Notes: generated from the letters alone by a model not told the origin. A DNA stretch of 10,977 nt from HGM10836 sp045580645 (GCA_045580645.1 JAZNOG010000072.1:1-10977); one strand, 5' to 3'; positions 1 through 5,866 are shown, numbered from the stretch's first letter. Program-made: numbers and translations.

Positions 1-303
1 AAGATTCACATAATTTTAGATCAAATATTTGATGAGAGAACAACTATTGCTGATTGCGGTGGAATAAGTTACCCATACTTATGTTATAAAGTATATATGA
101 CAATAGAATATTGTGAATTATTAACACAAAAGCATTATAATAAAGAATTTGAAAAAATCAATAATGCAAGTAAATACTATGATGAATTATTAAATACATA
201 TAAAAAGAAAAATATATATGAAATATTTAATAAATTAACTAAAGAAATCGATGAGCATTGCGATAAGTTAAAGGAAAGAATAGAATTCTTTGATAAAAAT
301 TAA
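1..303 (+). CDS. Unidentified protein, C-terminal part (5'-truncated)
   Basis: The reading frame is open from the first base of the window to the TAA at 301-303, giving 100 visible residues. The first methionine (base 97) is probably internal, because the 32 codons before it are open in the same frame and no ribosome binding site precedes it. The visible part is rich in Lys, Glu, Asn and Tyr and looks mainly helical, with a charged C-terminal stretch (KLTKEIDEHCDKLKERIEFF) that could form a coiled coil. No known family is recognised and no catalytic motif or membrane segment is visible. It is transcribed towards the vWA operon and is followed by a rho-independent terminator at 417-448. It may be the last gene of a neighbouring ICE or host operon. 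Confidence 0.65.
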   Translation, partial: KIHIILDQIFDERTTIADCGGISYPYLCYKVYMTIEYCELLTQKHYNKEFEKINNASKYYDELLNTYKKKNIYEIFNKLTKEIDEHCDKLKERIEFFDKN

Positions 304-416
304 AATGTCAAATAGCCGATAACAACTGCTAGTACAGAGTTGCAAAAATTGACATTTAAATTATATTTTGATATTATTAAATTGTCAGTTGGTAGTATTA
401 CAACTGATGTTGTAAG
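303..416 (+). other. Nested inverted repeats after the truncated gene; possible structured RNA
   Basis: The 192-bp gap between the two convergent genes is dense in inverted repeats. An outer pair AAATGTCAA (303-311) and TTGACATTT (349-357) encloses CAACT (323-327) paired with AGTTG (338-342). A second hairpin is CAGTTG (386-391) with CAACTG (401-406). CAACTG at 323-328 could also pair with CAGTTG at 386-391, so two alternative folds are possible ahead of the terminator at 417-448. This may be a structured 3' UTR or a small RNA. No known RNA family is recognised. Confidence 0.35.
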
Positions 417-448
417 CAATTCCGAGCAGTATTAGGAATTGTTTTTTT
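417..448 (+). terminator. Rho-independent terminator, plus strand
   Basis: CAATTCC (417-423) pairs with GGAATTG (435-441) around an 11-nt loop and is followed by seven T residues (442-448). It would end transcripts of the truncated gene at 1-303, or of a small RNA lying in 304-416. Confidence 0.75.
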
Positions 449-470
449 ATGCAAAAAAATTTAGCAAATA

Positions 471-497
471 AAAAAGTATGAAAATTAATCCATACTT
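471..497 (-). terminator. Rho-independent terminator of the MoxR-vWA operon
   Basis: On the minus strand AAGTATG (497-491) pairs with CATACTT (480-474) around a 10-nt loop, and the stem runs into a T-rich tract. The stem overlaps the stop codon of the vWA gene (496-498). With the plus-strand terminator at 417-448 it insulates the convergent genes. Confidence 0.65.
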
Positions 498-2112
498 ATC
501 TTGAACGACCTTTACTAGGGTTATCCATTTCAAAAGAATATAATCTTTCAAGTTGCTCTTCGGTAATATCAATTACTCTACCACCTCTAGGATTTATCCT
601 TGTTCCACCAAATACAATCCAAATTGCATCCATAGGTTTTTCAGGCATACTAGCTTCTCCATCAGTAAAAATAATTTTATTCTCTACTCTTCTTGAAAAA
701 GCACCTACAGCAACATCAAAATCTGTACCGCCTCCACCTTGAAATCTCATATTTTCTATATCTTCTTCAGTTCTTATTTCGTGGAAACCATAAAATTCAG
801 TATCAAAGCAACCTACTTTTACTCTTGAATGTTGAAGAATATTTTTACACTCTCTTAAGAAGTTTTTTAATAATACCTCATTAATTGAACCACTTGTATC
901 TAAAACTATTTCAGTTTCTGGCATAGGTTGTTCTTCTAAATTGGCAGATACAACACCATCTTCAATATAAGCATTTCTATAAGACCAATCAACATCATAT
1001 TTAATTGCTTCTCTTAATACATATCGCCAATCTATTAAAGGTTTTGCCCTACCTATATCAGTAACTGTTCTAATATCTCTATTAGTTGTAGTTCCTGCTT
1101 GTGTCGCTTGTTTAGCAATTGCTTCTTTTAATTCCTCTAGTTCTCTCTTTTTTTCCTCTAGATTTTTCTTAAAAGCATCTTTCTCTCCTAAACCTTCGCA
1201 TTCCTCTTGTTTCTTCTCAACTTCAGTTTTATCTTCTTTTTTTTCTGTTTTATCTTTATTAAATAATTTATCGAATAAACTTTCTTTTTTCTTACCTTTA
1301 CTTTGCTCTTCTTTGTGTTTCTTTACAGCATCTTCCCACATACTATGTGTATCGTGTCCAACATCTTCTTTAGTTTCTTCATGTTCATCTTGCTCTCCAG
1401 ATGTTCCACCTGTAGAACTACCTTTTTCTTGTTGTTCGTTTTGTTCAGATGAACTTCCACCACTTTGTCCACCGGTTTGTTCTTTTTGGTCTGGTTGTTC
1501 TTCACCAGAACTTCCACCACCACTTTGACCGTTTTGTTGTTGACTTTCTTGGTTTTGTGAGTTTTGACTTTGACCATTTTGATTTTGTTCATTTTGGTTT
1601 TCTCCACTACCACCTTGTGATTGTTGTTGTTGTTGAGAACTTTGTTGACCACTTTGTTGTTGAGAATTTTGACCCTGTTGTCCATTTTGTTGTTGTGATT
1701 GATTTCCTTGTTGTTGTTTTTTCTCATCTAATAACTTTTCATATAATTGTTCTGCATCATAATTAATTGCTTCTGCAATATCAACACCACCATCAATCAT
1801 TTTTAATCCATCTCTTTTAAGAAAAGCATTTATTACCGCATCAGTCGCAGTATTCCAAATTTGAGGATCTTTACCTTCACTTCTTAAAATATGATTAAAA
1901 GCAATATGACAAACTTCATGAGCAAACACAAATGTCTGTTGTTCAACACTCAAACTTTCTAAAAAATCTGGGTTATAATATATTGTTTTACCATCTGTAC
2001 CAGCAGTTGGTATTCCTTTATTTTCCTTATAATCAACACTTGCTACTACACTACCGAAAAAAGGATATTTAACAAGCATTTTTCTTTTTAAAGCTGCAAT
2101 ATCATATTTCAT
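496..2112 (-). CDS. Metallopeptidase-like / vWA domain protein (DUF2201-type), MoxR partner
   Basis: 538 aa. Residues about 1-130 are a zinc-metallopeptidase-like domain with FAHEVCHIAFNH: an HExxH at 65-69, a further His at 74, and downstream WNTATDAVIN. Residues 133-248 are a Gln/Asn/Gly/Ser-rich linker that turns Glu/Asp-rich at its end. Residues about 263-335 are strongly charged and probably coiled coil. Residues about 355-538 match the VWA-like DUF2201 C-terminus: W362 (DWRYVL), then MIDAS elements DTSGS (405-409), T463 in GGGGTDF and D484 in FTDGE. Members of this family are typically encoded beside MoxR AAA+ ATPases, where the vWA protein is the metal-dependent partner or adaptor. That fits here, since the AAA+ gene lies two genes upstream in the same operon. 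The ribosome binding site TGAGGT (2119-2124) overlaps the previous stop codon, so translation is probably coupled. No signal peptide or membrane segment is seen, which suggests a cytoplasmic protein. Whether the HExxH site is active is unknown. Confidence 0.88.
   Translation of the reverse strand: MKYDIAALKRKMLVKYPFFGSVVASVDYKENKGIPTAGTDGKTIYYNPDFLESLSVEQQTFVFAHEVCHIAFNHILRSEGKDPQIWNTATDAVINAFLKRDGLKMIDGGVDIAEAINYDAEQLYEKLLDEKKQQQGNQSQQQNGQQGQNSQQQSGQQSSQQQQQSQGGSGENQNEQNQNGQSQNSQNQESQQQNGQSGGGSSGEEQPDQKEQTGGQSGGSSSEQNEQQEKGSSTGGTSGEQDEHEETKEDVGHDTHSMWEDAVKKHKEEQSKGKKKESLFDKLFNKDKTEKKEDKTEVEKKQEECEGLGEKDAFKKNLEEKKRELEELKEAIAKQATQAGTTTNRDIRTVTDIGRAKPLIDWRYVLREAIKYDVDWSYRNAYIEDGVVSANLEEQPMPETEIVLDTSGSINEVLLKNFLRECKNILQHSRVKVGCFDTEFYGFHEIRTEEDIENMRFQGGGGTDFDVAVGAFSRRVENKIIFTDGEASMPEKPMDAIWIVFGGTRINPRGGRVIDITEEQLERLYSFEMDNPSKGRSR
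1365..1716 (-). repeat. Low-complexity CAA/GGT-rich tract coding the Gln/Gly/Ser linker
   Basis: This part of the vWA gene codes for residues 133-248, almost entirely Q, N, G, S and E. The DNA is an irregular repeat of CAA, AAC and GGT-type triplets (TTG/GTT on the plus strand). It opens long unused frames on both strands and is a likely site of length variation by slippage. Confidence 0.8.
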
Positions 2113-2121
2113 ACTTTAACC

Positions 2122-2514
2122 TCATATTTGAGCTACTAATGAGTAAATTTCTTCGCTTATTTTATCCTTATTAACTTCTTTTGCAGTAACAATTATTACA
2201 CAATCTTTTGGTAATTCAAAAGTAGATATTTTTCTATACTCTAATAATTCAATAAACTTTAATTGTTCTTCTTTATTAATTGAGTCAATTAAATCAATTA
2301 CTAATACTTTAGAATTATTATTAGTAACTAATTCATTATACCATTTAGGTGGCATATAATCTGCACCATCATAATGACCATTTAATTCTTTTGCATCAAC
2401 ATCTGCTGATATTACTATTGCACCAGGAATATCTTTACCAGAAATAAAATTAACTAATATTGGTGCTACATTTGCTTTAATGTAAGACATTAACAATTCT
2501 TTTTTATTTTCCAT
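2122..2514 (-). CDS. Small protein resembling a degenerate MoxR AAA+ core
   Basis: 130 aa, not assigned to a named family. By eye its second half lines up with the AAA+ core of the upstream gene product. PPKW (55-58) corresponds to KPSW there. VLVIDLIDS (70-78) corresponds to the Walker B strand IVFLDEITN but lacks the catalytic Glu (Leu75). The spacing to LPKDCVIIVTAKE (101-113) matches LPENARIVAAGND, the sensor 1 strand, although the sensor Asn is Lys here. There is no Walker A motif, so it should not hydrolyse ATP. Its start overlaps the AAA+ gene stop by one base (TAATG), and its Shine-Dalgarno lies inside that gene's last codons. Only 9 nt separate it from the vWA gene, so all three products are probably made together. 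It could be an inactive subunit or adaptor of the AAA+ assembly; this role is inferred. Confidence 0.75.
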   Translation of the reverse strand: MENKKELLMSYIKANVAPILVNFISGKDIPGAIVISADVDAKELNGHYDGADYMPPKWYNELVTNNNSKVLVIDLIDSINKEEQLKFIELLEYRKISTFELPKDCVIIVTAKEVNKDKISEEIYSLVAQI

Positions 2515-4406
2515 TATCTTCTTATACCTCCTCCTGGCATATTTGCAAGTTTTGCTTCTGCAATTCTTTCTAGTCTTGATTCATCACCATGTATCCATAG
2601 TGCATCAAAAATTGCACCAAACTCTGCACCTAAACCTGTTACAAAACCTCTAACTTTATCAAGATGTTCTTCTTCTACTTGAGATAATCCCATAGTAGTT
2701 GCATATCTTTCTGCAGTATTTAAATTTTGTATATCTCTGTCAGTATAATTTCCATTTATTACATCATCTAATGTAATTACTTGTTGATTACAGAATTGAA
2801 CGAATTCTCTAGTAATATCTTCTCCAACTAATGCTCTTAACATTTCAGGACTACCTGTTGCATAAAGCATTTTTGAAGCCATTTCCCATTTTCTAGGGTC
2901 TGCATTTGGAGTTTCTCCATTATATTCACTTCTTAATGTTTCGCCTTTCTTATATGCGATATAAGAATAAATTGCAGGATGTATATTATGTTCACTTGCC
3001 CATTTCAACCAACTTTCAGTTGTTGTTTTAATATAAACATGAGCAAGTCTATTAAATAATGGTTCTGCTAATTGGTTTGCAGCAAGAGAGTCTTTCATAT
3101 CATTTCCTGCAGCAACTATTCTTGCATTTTCTGGCAATTTCCAAACACCATTTACTTCTCTATCTAAAACTATATTAAATGCTATACCTTGAATACTTGG
3201 TAATGCATTAGTTATTTCATCTAAAAATACAATATGCATTCTATCAGGTTCTTTTTCGCATTTTTCTTCTATCTTCTTTAACCAGCTAGGTTTTACATCA
3301 ATCATCTCTCCAGTTTCAGAATTATATACACTCTTACCATTTAAACTTTCTGGAGTTGCATTACGAAGATAAATTATTACACAATCAGGGTCTATTTGCT
3401 TTACTCTAGCACTTTTACCTTCTGAAGAAGGTCCGTGTAAGAATACTGCTACACCACTTTCAATTGCACCTTTTATAATTTGTTCTTCACTTACTTGTCC
3501 AAACTTTAATCCATAAGGATTTCTTCTCTTTTCAAGTCTCTTTTGTTCTTCTTCGTATTGTTTCTTTTCTTCTGGTGTCATTTCCTTAACAACACTAGGT
3601 ACCATATCTCTAGCAAAATATGTATTCAAATATTGGTACATTTCAGTATTTTTAAAATCACCATTATATTGTCTATCATTACAAAATCTAATTCCAGAAG
3701 CTAACAAAGTTTTGCTAACTAGCATTTTTGCTCTATCATCAACAATCCATTTTATTGGAGATACTTCCAACCACACATACATTCCAGGATGTACTGTAAC
3801 TCCATTAGATAATTTAAAGTTTTCATCAGTATCATTTGATTTTACTCTTACATAGCGTTTTCCATTATATTCAAATTCTTCATGTTGAACAGGACTAAAT
3901 CTTTCTGAATTTGCATTCCATCTTCTAGAATCTGTAGTATATGTTTTTCCAGTTCTTCTCAACACACCTGCTTGGAATGAATCATCAAGAATTCTACCCA
4001 AATTGGTATCAACTGCATATTGTGGATATTCGCCATACTCAACTTCCAAAAATCCGTGTCTTCCCTTCACTCCGTTCAGGGAGATGTCAGAGATGTTTGA
4101 GAACGGTAAAGCTGGGCGAACGGCACCGGAACGCTTACCAGCAGTCGTACAGCTACGATCACCAACTTTGTTGACACCACGAACGTCCCCATCGCCAGCG
4201 GAAGAAGATAAATACCACCAACCAGTTCTACCTCTCATTGAATTATCTCCATCTACATGATAATCACTAGATACATAAGCACCTAATAATATAGCAAAGT
4301 CGGAAATAGCACACTTTCCTCCCATTTTCTTTATAACATCTATCTGTTGACTTCCAAAAGTTTGTTCATCTGAAAGTAAGGTAAATTCATTATTATTAAA
4401 GTTCAT
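2514..4406 (-). CDS. DGR target: lectin-like variable domain fused to a MoxR-type AAA+ ATPase
   Basis: 630 aa from the preferred start (4406), which has the strong site AAGAGGTGG five bases upstream. An in-frame ATG at 4454 would add 16 residues but has no good ribosome binding site. Residues about 10-105 form a C-type-lectin-like variable domain (SDFAILLGAYVS, GWWYLSSS, SGAVRPALPF), with residues 67-99 coded by the variable repeat. Residues about 120-270 resemble the DUF6273-type module of Firmicutes proteins (YGEYPQYAV, RTGKTYTTDSRRW, YNGKRYVRVK, PIKWIVDD). A charged helix (275-295) leads to the AAA+ domain: Walker A GPSSEGKS (325-332), Walker B IVFLDEI (392-398, D396/E397), sensor 1 Asn435, likely arginine finger R453 (EPLFNRL) and possible sensor 2 R505. 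MoxR ATPases are ring-forming remodelling chaperones that work with vWA proteins such as the one encoded downstream. It follows the reverse transcriptase gene by 89 nt. An N-terminal VR fused to a cytoplasmic ATPase implies diversification of an intracellular recognition surface. Confidence 0.9.
   Translation of the reverse strand: MNFNNNEFTLLSDEQTFGSQQIDVIKKMGGKCAISDFAILLGAYVSSDYHVDGDNSMRGRTGWWYLSSSAGDGDVRGVNKVGDRSCTTAGKRSGAVRPALPFSNISDISLNGVKGRHGFLEVEYGEYPQYAVDTNLGRILDDSFQAGVLRRTGKTYTTDSRRWNANSERFSPVQHEEFEYNGKRYVRVKSNDTDENFKLSNGVTVHPGMYVWLEVSPIKWIVDDRAKMLVSKTLLASGIRFCNDRQYNGDFKNTEMYQYLNTYFARDMVPSVVKEMTPEEKKQYEEEQKRLEKRRNPYGLKFGQVSEEQIIKGAIESGVAVFLHGPSSEGKSARVKQIDPDCVIIYLRNATPESLNGKSVYNSETGEMIDVKPSWLKKIEEKCEKEPDRMHIVFLDEITNALPSIQGIAFNIVLDREVNGVWKLPENARIVAAGNDMKDSLAANQLAEPLFNRLAHVYIKTTTESWLKWASEHNIHPAIYSYIAYKKGETLRSEYNGETPNADPRKWEMASKMLYATGSPEMLRALVGEDITREFVQFCNQQVITLDDVINGNYTDRDIQNLNTAERYATTMGLSQVEEEHLDKVRGFVTGLGAEFGAIFDALWIHGDESRLERIAEAKLANMPGGGIRR
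2526..2535 (-). promoter_or_regulatory. Ribosome binding site AGGAGGAGGT embedded in the upstream gene
   Basis: The sequence encodes part of the C-terminal PGGG of the AAA+ protein and also provides an anti-Shine-Dalgarno match 11 nt before the ATG at 2514-2512. With the TAATG overlap it indicates translational coupling. Confidence 0.7.
4072..4106 (-). other. Inverted repeat downstream of the VR; candidate retrohoming element
   Basis: On the coding strand CCGTTC (4106-4101) and GAACGG (4077-4072) form a 6-bp stem around 23 nt, starting 5 nt past the VR. TCCCT/AGGGA (4063-4067 and 4078-4082) is an alternative hairpin. Many DGRs have a hairpin or cruciform just downstream of the VR that aids retrohoming, but those usually have tight loops of about 4 nt, so this assignment is weak. 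Confidence 0.3.
4112..4208 (-). repeat. DGR variable repeat (VR)
   Basis: This 97-bp segment aligns without gaps to 5728-5824 (constant offset 1616) with 7 mismatches. On the coding strand six of the seven are at TR adenines: A to C at 4198, A to G at 4177, A to T at 4165, A to G at 4153, A to C at 4152 and A to C at 4144. The remaining change is G to T at 4149. The encoded changes are D70A, D77G, V81 for Asp, S85 for Lys, C86 for Trp and T88 for Asn (TR residue replaced by VR residue). The last 32 bases (4112-4143) are identical to the TR and GC-rich, and weak similarity continues to about 4106, as expected for the initiation-of-mutagenic-homing end. Confidence 0.95.
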
Positions 4407-4411
4407 TTTTT

Positions 4412-4420
4412 CCACCTCTT
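4412..4420 (-). promoter_or_regulatory. Ribosome binding site setting the AAA+ gene start
   Basis: AAGAGGTGG on the minus strand contains GAGGTG, a good anti-Shine-Dalgarno match, five bases before the ATG at 4406-4404. It favours this start over the in-frame ATG at 4454. Confidence 0.75.
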
Positions 4421-4481
4421 CTTGCTTATACATATATTTTAACATATTTTCCACGAATTTTATATGATTTTGCTATTTATT

Positions 4482-4498
4482 TATAAAAATTATTTTTA
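4482..4498 (-). other. Perfect A/T-only palindrome at the reverse transcriptase stop codon
   Basis: ATAAAAAT and ATTTTTAT flank a single base (ATAAAAATTATTTTTAT) and cover the RT stop codon (4496-4498). It could be a weak intercistronic hairpin between the RT and the target gene. The A/T-only composition makes this uncertain. Confidence 0.3.
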
Positions 4499-5512
4499 TT
4501 GTAAAGGTTTGGTTTTATTTAAAAAACTTAAACTTTCATTAGATTTTTGTACTCTTGAATAAAAAGAATTTTTTCTTATATTTACATATTCTCTATTAAC
4601 AATCCCTTTATTTTCAAGTTTTGATAAAGCTTTTAAATGTTTTTTTATTCTCTTTTTTGATGAACTTCTTAATTTTTTTATAACTTTACCAGTATCAGTT
4701 AATGTTAATCTAAACCCTAAAAAATCTATACCATTTGACACTTTTCCAATTTGAGTTTTGCGATTTAAAGTTAATTTAAGATTATTAACACAAACTTTTT
4801 CTATTTCCTTTAAGCAATATTTTAAATATTCTTTATCTTTATGAATTAATATAAAATCATCCATATATCTTACATATCCCTTAATTTGTAATGTTTCTTT
4901 ACAAAGTCTATCTATTTCATCTAAATATAATAATGCAAACCATTGACTTGATAAATTACCTAATGGAACACCTACAAAAGGATTATCTTTTTCCATAAAG
5001 ATTCTAGCCATATATAACTCATCATCAGACAAACCAATTTTCTTTAATTTGTTTGACAATACTTCAAAATTAATGCTGGGAAAATACTTACTAATATCAC
5101 ATTTTAAATAATAAAATTGATTATTACCATTATTTATGTATTCCCTCTTTAAAAATTTAGTTAATCTATCTAATCCAAAATCTGTCCCCTTAAATTTTTG
5201 ACAAGCAACATTATCATAAATAATATGTTTACTTATTTTTGGTTTTAATACATGGGTACAAAAACACATAAGAACCACTCTATCCTTATATGTTAATGCT
5301 TCAATAAGTCTCTCTTTTGGCTCATACAAAATAAACTTACGATACTTACCGATTTTATATTTTCTTGAATTGATTTGTTTAATAATTTCACTTATATTTT
5401 TTCCTAAATCTAATTCAAATCTTATAACTTCTCCCCTATGTTGTTTTGATTTTCTACATGCTTTATGAGCGGCATATAGATTTTCAAATGTAAATATTTC
5501 ATCTAATTTCAT
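4496..5512 (-). CDS. DGR reverse transcriptase
   Basis: 338 aa, a usual length for DGR reverse transcriptases. Motif KCDISKYFPSI (137-147) carries the first catalytic Asp (D139). VPLGNLSSQW (182-191) is the (I/L)GNxxSQ motif that marks DGR enzymes in place of the QGxxxSP of other reverse transcriptases. YVRYMDDFILI (213-223) carries the catalytic YMDD (216-219). RKTQIGKVSNGIDFLGF (251-267) is the thumb-proximal region. No maturase or endonuclease domain follows, which argues against a group II intron. With Avd it copies the TR RNA with random incorporation opposite adenines and primes mutagenic retrohoming into the VR. The start has AAAGGAAC at 5518-5525. A terminator-like hairpin lies just upstream, so the enzyme may be made only by read-through from the avd-TR transcript. 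Confidence 0.95.
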   Translation of the reverse strand: MKLDEIFTFENLYAAHKACRKSKQHRGEVIRFELDLGKNISEIIKQINSRKYKIGKYRKFILYEPKERLIEALTYKDRVVLMCFCTHVLKPKISKHIIYDNVACQKFKGTDFGLDRLTKFLKREYINNGNNQFYYLKCDISKYFPSINFEVLSNKLKKIGLSDDELYMARIFMEKDNPFVGVPLGNLSSQWFALLYLDEIDRLCKETLQIKGYVRYMDDFILIHKDKEYLKYCLKEIEKVCVNNLKLTLNRKTQIGKVSNGIDFLGFRLTLTDTGKVIKKLRSSSKKRIKKHLKALSKLENKGIVNREYVNIRKNSFYSRVQKSNESLSFLNKTKPLQ

Positions 5513-5528
5513 AATTAGTTCCTTTCAT

Positions 5529-5592
5529 AAAAAAATGAACACTTCAATAGTTTTACAAAAATAATATCAATCGTTGCAAAACGTAAGTGTTC
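5529..5592 (-). terminator. Terminator or attenuator hairpin between TR and RT
   Basis: On the minus strand GAACACTT (5592-5585) pairs with AAGTGTTC (5544-5537), with an inner GTTTT/AAAAC pairing (5550-5554 and 5578-5582). It is followed by A and seven T residues (5535-5529). The layout is that of an intrinsic terminator with a long, partly structured loop. It would define the 3' end of a TR-containing RNA and lower RT expression. Confidence 0.5.
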
Positions 5593-5727
5593 GTATTTAT
5601 CTCCCACATTTTAAAATGGTAAGAAAAGAGTAAAATTCCTTCACCTTATGGATTTGATATACTTTACCTAAAATATACTTCACTACCCTGTTTTTTAAAT
5701 TCTTAAAGAATTTCTTCAAAAGTGAAT

Positions 5728-5824
5728 CTGGGCGAACGGCACCGGAACGCTTACCAGCATTCGTCCATTTACGATCACCATCTTTGTTGACATCACGAAC
5801 GTCCCCATCGCCATCGGAAGAAGA
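5728..5824 (-). repeat. DGR template repeat (TR)
   Basis: This is the non-coding partner of the VR at 4112-4208. It carries 20 adenines on the minus (template RNA) strand, six of them changed in the VR. Read in the VR frame it would give SSSDGDGDVRDVNKDGDRKW and then TNAGKRSGAVRP, so the mutable codons are mainly GAT, AAC, AAA and AAT, which are typical of DGR templates. Its G+C is about 54%, well above the flanking DNA. Identity stops abruptly at both ends. It sits between avd and the RT gene. Confidence 0.95.
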
Positions 5825-5852
5825 GCCGGATATTAATTTTACCCTTAATTAA

Positions 5853-5866
5853 AAACCTTTCGGTTT
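5853..5866 (-). other. Small GAAA-tetraloop hairpin between avd and the TR
   Basis: On the minus strand AAACC-GAAA-GGTTT forms a 5-bp stem closed by a GNRA tetraloop and is followed by further T residues. It lies 13 nt after the avd stop and about 29 nt before the TR. It may mark or protect the 5' part of the template RNA, or act as a weak terminator. Confidence 0.4.

Larger units (their letters stand above)
5529..5824 (-). ncRNA. DGR template RNA: TR plus structured 3' spacer
   Basis: In characterised DGRs the working RNA includes the TR and a spacer downstream of it that binds the RT-Avd complex and primes cDNA synthesis. Here about 200 non-coding bases lie between the TR (ends at 5728 on this strand) and the terminator-like hairpin. 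The spacer shows TTCACT/AGTGAA pairing (5721-5726 with 5679-5684) around AAATTCTT/AAGAATTT (5697-5713). The RNA boundaries are inferred. Confidence 0.6.

Noticed and set aside
1365..1716. CRISPR-like or tandem-repeat array
   Set aside because: The repetition is an irregular triplet pattern in a coding linker, with no constant repeat unit or spacers.
1313..1766. Open frames of 71-134 codons on both strands within the vWA gene
   Set aside because: They arise from the CAA/GGT-rich linker read in other frames. Their composition is extreme (His/Phe/Val or Asn/Lys/Val runs) and they have no convincing ribosome binding sites.
3941..4260. Two plus-strand open frames over the VR region
   Set aside because: They lie opposite the AAA+ gene, where the G+C-rich VR lowers the chance of stop codons. 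No promoter or ribosome binding site supports them.
4436..4454. Alternative start of the AAA+ gene at 4454
   Set aside because: It lacks a good Shine-Dalgarno, whereas the ATG at 4406 has AAGAGGTGG at ideal distance. The extra 16 residues look non-conserved and their codons contain that site.
4496..5512. Group II intron maturase or retron reverse transcriptase
   Set aside because: No maturase/endonuclease domain, intron RNA ends or msr/msd structure is seen. LGNLSSQ in place of QGxxxSP, plus an adjacent TR/VR pair and Avd, identify a DGR enzyme.
4112..5824. TR/VR as an ordinary duplication or an insertion-sequence end repeat
   Set aside because: The differences concentrate at template adenines in a 97-bp direct repeat flanking a DGR reverse transcriptase. 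There is no transposase, terminal inverted repeat or target duplication.
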